Shown in pieces: positions 60,860 to 64,000 of a stretch of DNA of 64,000 nt (positions are counted from its first letter, which is position 1; each line of letters opens with the position of its first letter). Below the pieces are notes generated by a model. It ran no database searches, was not told the origin of the DNA, and saw only the letters and a list, made by a program, of their open reading frames with translations. Position numbers and translations under genes: made by a program. Origin of the DNA: an uncultured Flammeovirgaceae bacterium (lineage in GTDB: Bacteria; Bacteroidota; Bacteroidia; Cytophagales; Cyclobacteriaceae); NCBI GenBank assembly GCA_937883755.1, contig CAKZYA010000003.1, positions 141,319 through 205,318 of the forward strand. The letters are read 5' to 3'.

Positions 60860-61960
60860 ATGATCCTTGGTATTCTAAAGGACGATGACGATCGGGTAGC
60901 TCTCACGCCCGACGTAATTCAGAAACTCACCGATTCTTATCAGGTTTTTATTGAAGCTGGAGCAGGTAATCGCGCTTTTTTTGCCGATTCCCTATACTCA
61001 GAGGCGGGGGCAACAATTGCCTCAGCTAAGGAAGTGGTGCAGAAAGCTAATGTGCTGGTTCGCATCAAACCGCCTGCTGAAACAGTGTTTCAGAATTTGC
61101 CATCCGGTAGTGTGGTCATCTCATCATTTCAACCCTACAATCAGCCTGAGATTGTTGACCAATTGAGTCAATATTCGATAACGGTTTTCAGCATGGATAT
61201 GCTACCGCGTACTACGCTGGCTCAGGATAAAGATGTACTCTCTTCTATGGCCTCTATGGCAGGCTACCGAGCCGTGCTAGAAGCCGCCACTCATTTGCCC
61301 CGTTACTTTCCTATGTTAACCACAGCGGCTGGGAGCATTCCCCCGGCCAAAGTACTGATTTTAGGAGCTGGTGTTGCTGGATTGCAAGCCATTGCTACTG
61401 CTAAACGACTGGGAGCAGTGGTAGAAGCCTTTGATACCCGATTGGCCGTGAAAGAAGAGGTGCAAAGTTTAGGAGCTAAATTCGTAGAAGTAGAAGGAGC
61501 TACTGATGATAAAGATGCCGGAGGTTACGCCGTAGAGCAATCTGAAGAGTACAAGCAACGTCAGCAGGCACTAACTAGAGCAAAGTCAGAGAAAGCGGAC
61601 GTTATAATAAGCACAGCTTTATTAAGAGGTAAAAAATCTCCTATCCTAATTACTCAGGAAACAGTAGAAGCTATGAAACCTGGTAGTGTTATAGTGGATC
61701 TGGCAGCCGCTGGAGGAGGAAACTGTGCTCTGACTAAAAATAATGAAACTATTCATCACCAAGGTATCACCATCATTGGTGATTCTTCTCTGGAAGCAAA
61801 GATGCCTATGCACGCCAGTCAACTGTACGCTAAAAATATCTTCAATTTCTTGAAGATACTTACGAAAGATGGTAAGCTTCATCTAGATTTTGAAAATCCA
61901 CTCATTGATGGTGCCTGTATCGTGCATCAAGGACAACCGCATTATCAAATACCCCAATAA
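60860..61960 (+). CDS. pntAA: NAD(P) transhydrogenase subunit alpha part 1 (NAD-binding domain I)
   Basis: This soluble dI part of the proton-translocating transhydrogenase binds NAD(H) and exchanges hydride with NADP(H) bound on PntB. It has 366 residues with the AlaDH/PNT fold: ALTPDVIQKL, MLPRTTLAQDKDVLSSMASMAGYRAV (about 113-138), and the NAD Rossmann loop LGAGVAGLQAIATAKRLGA (about 166-184). The chain ends after dI, so the membrane part is split into a separate gene, 11 bp downstream. Confidence 0.96.
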   Translation: MILGILKDDDDRVALTPDVIQKLTDSYQVFIEAGAGNRAFFADSLYSEAGATIASAKEVVQKANVLVRIKPPAETVFQNLPSGSVVISSFQPYNQPEIVDQLSQYSITVFSMDMLPRTTLAQDKDVLSSMASMAGYRAVLEAATHLPRYFPMLTTAAGSIPPAKVLILGAGVAGLQAIATAKRLGAVVEAFDTRLAVKEEVQSLGAKFVEVEGATDDKDAGGYAVEQSEEYKQRQQALTRAKSEKADVIISTALLRGKKSPILITQETVEAMKPGSVIVDLAAAGGGNCALTKNNETIHHQGITIIGDSSLEAKMPMHASQLYAKNIFNFLKILTKDGKLHLDFENPLIDGACIVHQGQPHYQIPQ

Positions 61961-61971
61961 GCCTAAATTAT

Positions 61972-62289
61972 ATGGAAGGAATCATCAGCTTTATCAGCGA
62001 AAACCTGCTAATGGTTTACATCTTGGTCTTCGCTATCTTTTTAGGTATGGAGGTAATCTCTAAAGTGCCTACGGTTTTGCATACTCCTTTAATGTCAGGG
62101 GCTAATGCTGTTAGTGGGGTAGTGGTGATCGGGGCTATTTTACTTATTCGTCAGGCTAGTGCTGATGATTATTTAGTGCTGACCCTGGGCTTTCTCGGTA
62201 TTGCCCTAGCAATGATCAATGTAGTCGGTGGCTACGCCGTGACTGACCGGATGCTGGATATGTTCAAAAAGAAGAAAAGAAAAGCCTAA
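61972..62289 (+). CDS. pntAB: NAD(P) transhydrogenase subunit alpha part 2 (membrane part)
   Basis: The 105-residue protein has three membrane segments (about 10-28, 40-60 and 66-90) that make up the small-subunit part of the proton channel. It contains EVISKVPTVLHTPLMSGANAVSG, typical of PntAB. It lies 11 bp from the genes on each side, as expected for an operon with fixed stoichiometry. Confidence 0.95.
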   Translation: MEGIISFISENLLMVYILVFAIFLGMEVISKVPTVLHTPLMSGANAVSGVVVIGAILLIRQASADDYLVLTLGFLGIALAMINVVGGYAVTDRMLDMFKKKKRKA

Positions 62290-62300
62290 CTACTATCACT

Positions 62301-63689
62301 TTGGAAACCTCTCTCTACGATTTTGCCTATTTAGTCAGTATTGTTCTCTTTATTGTTGGGCTAAAGCGCCTTAGTAGTCCGGACACTGCCCGCAATGGGA
62401 ATTTGGTGGCAGCCGCTGGAATGGGACTGGCTATTATTATCAGTTTACTCTATCCGCTAGATGGAGGAAGTAATAACTACGGTTGGGTAGCCGGGGGCAT
62501 GCTGGTAGGTGCTGGAATTGGTTACACAGCTGCTCGTCGGGTGAAAATGACAGCCATGCCCGAAATGGTATCGCTATTTAATGGATTAGGTGGTGCCTGT
62601 GCCATGATGATCTCCCTGGTCGAGTTTTATAACTACCCTGCTAATACTCCTCTATTAAATGGTGCAGCATTTACTACGCTGTTTGCACTTTTCATTGGTA
62701 GTATTTCTTTCACTGGGAGTCTGGTGGCTTACGGTAAACTAGAAGGATTTTTGCGGGACTCTTTGGTGTTGCCTGCCCCTAAAGTGGTTAATATTGTTCT
62801 GCTGATCGCTATTCTTGCTTTTGGAGGCTATATCCTCACATTACCTGGCTTAGATTTCACATTGGTACTTGTATTTCTGGCACTATCCTTAATCTACGGA
62901 ATTACCTTCGTTACACCCATTGGTGGGGGAGATATGCCTGTGGTAATTTCGCTACTCAATTCCTTCACCGGAATTGGGGCTGCTCTAGCCGGGCTGATTT
63001 ACAATAATCAGGTGATGTTAGTAGGTGGGATTCTGGTAGGAGCTTCAGGTACGATTCTTACTGTACTCATGTGTCAAGCTATGAATCGTTCTTTATTAAA
63101 CGTTATCATCGGCGGATTTAGCAGTAAGGGTGGAGTTACTGGCGAAGGGCGAGAGGAAATTGTGAAAGAGGCTACGCCTTCTGATCTGGCTATCGAGTTA
63201 AAGTATGCTAATAAAGTGATGGTAGTTCCCGGGTACGGCTTAGCTGTTGCCCAAGCACAGCATGTGGTACATGAGTTAGAAAGTATATTGGAAGAAGAAG
63301 GCGTAAATTTCAGTTATGCTATTCATCCGGTAGCTGGACGTATGCCAGGTCATATGAACGTGTTGTTAGCTGAGGCTGACGTTCCTTATCCCAAATTACT
63401 AGAGCTAGAAGACGCCAATAAAGAAATGGTTAGTACAGATGTTGTACTTGTTATTGGAGCTAACGATGTTGTAAACCCAGCGGCGAAAGAAGATCCAGCA
63501 AGCCCAATCTACGGAATGCCTATTCTGGATGTTGAGCAGGCCAAGAGTGTAGTAGTTTTAAAAAGAAGTATGAGTACTGGTTACGCCGGCATTCAAAATC
63601 AGCTTTTCTTTGGCGAAAGAACCCGCATGTTATTCGGTGATGCCAAAGCTTCTCTCAACAGATTAAAGGAGGAAGTAGATCAGGCTTAA
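62301..63689 (+). CDS. pntB: NAD(P) transhydrogenase subunit beta
   Basis: This 462-residue inner-membrane subunit has about nine membrane segments (1-265), including MPEMVSLFNGLGGACAMMISLVE, and the soluble NADP-binding domain III (about 290-462) with VPGYGLAVAQAQH, HPVAGRMPGHMNVLLAEADVPY and VIGANDVVNPAA. The start is TTG at 62301, since no in-frame ATG precedes the first membrane segment. The enzyme complex uses the proton gradient to make NADPH. It is the last gene of the operon; no clear terminator was seen after it. Confidence 0.96.
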   Translation: METSLYDFAYLVSIVLFIVGLKRLSSPDTARNGNLVAAAGMGLAIIISLLYPLDGGSNNYGWVAGGMLVGAGIGYTAARRVKMTAMPEMVSLFNGLGGACAMMISLVEFYNYPANTPLLNGAAFTTLFALFIGSISFTGSLVAYGKLEGFLRDSLVLPAPKVVNIVLLIAILAFGGYILTLPGLDFTLVLVFLALSLIYGITFVTPIGGGDMPVVISLLNSFTGIGAALAGLIYNNQVMLVGGILVGASGTILTVLMCQAMNRSLLNVIIGGFSSKGGVTGEGREEIVKEATPSDLAIELKYANKVMVVPGYGLAVAQAQHVVHELESILEEEGVNFSYAIHPVAGRMPGHMNVLLAEADVPYPKLLELEDANKEMVSTDVVLVIGANDVVNPAAKEDPASPIYGMPILDVEQAKSVVVLKRSMSTGYAGIQNQLFFGERTRMLFGDAKASLNRLKEEVDQA

Positions 63690-63726
63690 TCGTTATGTAA
63701 GAATTTTAGTTTTTTTCGACAAAGCT

Positions 63727-63758
63727 ATTGTGTACTCCAGATACACCTGTTATATTTG
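63727..63758 (+). promoter_or_regulatory. rRNA operon promoter P1 (candidate)
   Basis: ATTG (63727-63730), a 20-bp spacer and TATATTTG (63751-63758) match the Bacteroidota consensus. Confidence 0.7.
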
Positions 63759-63819
63759 CCATCCCTTTCAAACTTACTCAAGGGCAATAAACAATTTTTC
63801 AAATAATTTTGCATGATTG

Positions 63820-63851
63820 TTTGTCTGGTAAAAATCAAATTCCGATCTTTG
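63820..63851 (+). promoter_or_regulatory. rRNA operon promoter P2 (candidate)
   Basis: TTTG (63820-63823), a 20-bp spacer and GATCTTTG (63844-63851) match the consensus with one mismatch in the -7 element. It is in tandem with P1. Confidence 0.6.
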
Positions 63852-63902
63852 CCCGCCGTTCAGGTAAGATGAAAATAGAAAGTAGATAAGTTCTACTTCC
63901 AA

Positions 63903-63944
63903 TCTTAACACTGGAAGAGTGTTAAGAAAGAAAGTTCTTTGACA
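63903..63944 (+). promoter_or_regulatory. rRNA leader: boxB-like hairpin and boxA antitermination site
   Basis: TCTTAACACT (63903-63912) pairs perfectly with AGTGTTAAGA (63918-63927) around GGAAG, and AGTTCTTTGACA (63933-63944) resembles boxA (TGCTCTTTAACA). The boxB-then-boxA order is that of bacterial rRNA leaders. Confidence 0.75.
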
Positions 63945-64000
63945 AGATGGTTAACGTACAGGCCAAGAAGTACAGGTCATGCGCTTAATAAGGTGATAGG

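Larger units (their letters stand above)
63690..64000 (+). other. Region after pntB: start of a probable rRNA operon, 16S gene beyond the right edge
   Basis: No protein gene is present. The stretch contains two tandem promoters and a leader with antitermination signals. The last 50 bases are leader sequence and the 16S 5' end is not yet reached. Confidence 0.7.

Noticed and set aside
1..64000. CRISPR array, toxin-antitoxin pair or restriction system
   Set aside because: No regularly spaced short repeats, cas genes, paired small toxin genes or methylase-endonuclease pairs were seen.

Overview
The window is chromosomal DNA from a member of the Bacteroidota, most likely an order Cytophagales-type environmental species. 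Several independent signs agree: promoters of the Bacteroidota form (TTG, about 20 bp, TAnnTTTG), a 287-residue primary sigma factor, proteins with type IX secretion (T9SS) C-terminal tails, a giant hybrid two-component regulator (HTCS), FtsX-type permeases of about 800 residues, a LytS/LytT pair, and a carboxynorspermidine-type dehydrogenase. Ribosome binding sites are mostly absent, and several genes appear to start with TTG. No prophage, CRISPR array, transposase or plasmid function was seen.

Region 1 (1-14.7 kb) is core housekeeping. It holds ffh (cut by the left edge), a TerB-like protein, an RhlE-like DEAD helicase, a hydrolase-OsmC fusion and a tRNA-Met with a decayed tandem copy. It continues with a START-like protein beside an LptF/G permease, rpsO, pnp, the primary sigma factor, trxB, a CDGSH protein, a GNAT enzyme, PhoH, a SAM hydroxide adenosyltransferase and tRNA-Leu(CAA). 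Many of these transcription units have a visible promoter or terminator.

Region 2 (14.8-28 kb) is signalling and envelope. A YtrA-type GntR/ABC operon sits behind its own inverted-repeat operator. It is followed by a trypsin-like protease, an FtsX permease, a DoxX-like protein, a LytS/LytT two-component system, a lipoprotein and a secreted ELW-repeat protein. Two intergenic repeat elements lie here, a nested C-rich palindrome and a MITE-like element of about 170 bp.

Region 3 (28-38.6 kb) is mixed metabolism. It includes an SLC12-type transporter, a GH43 lipoprotein, proA, a MarR regulator with an operator, carboxynorspermidine dehydrogenase behind a long hairpin, a tautomerase, an aldo-keto reductase, two NTF2-like proteins and a PhcB-like methyltransferase.

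Region 4 (38.8-52 kb) is the most unusual part. A 1161-residue HTCS regulator lies upstream of a co-directional train of exported proteins. The train contains five paralogous lipoproteins of a family I do not recognise, three NTF2-like paralogues (one truncated), a T9SS protein with a trypsin-like domain that seems to have lost its catalytic residues, a tail-fibre-like protein, a small membrane protein and a truncated haemoglobin. Between the regulator and the train lie three GTAACA sites spaced by whole helical turns, upstream of a promoter element. I propose that this is one regulated surface system.

Region 5 (52-64 kb) holds an SDR, two family 2 glycosyltransferases, a DtxR-type metalloregulator, a ceramidase-family protein, miaE, an M20 amidohydrolase and the split transhydrogenase operon pntAA-pntAB-pntB. 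The last 300 bases look like the start of an rRNA operon, with tandem promoters, a boxB-like hairpin and boxA, whose 16S gene would lie beyond the right edge.
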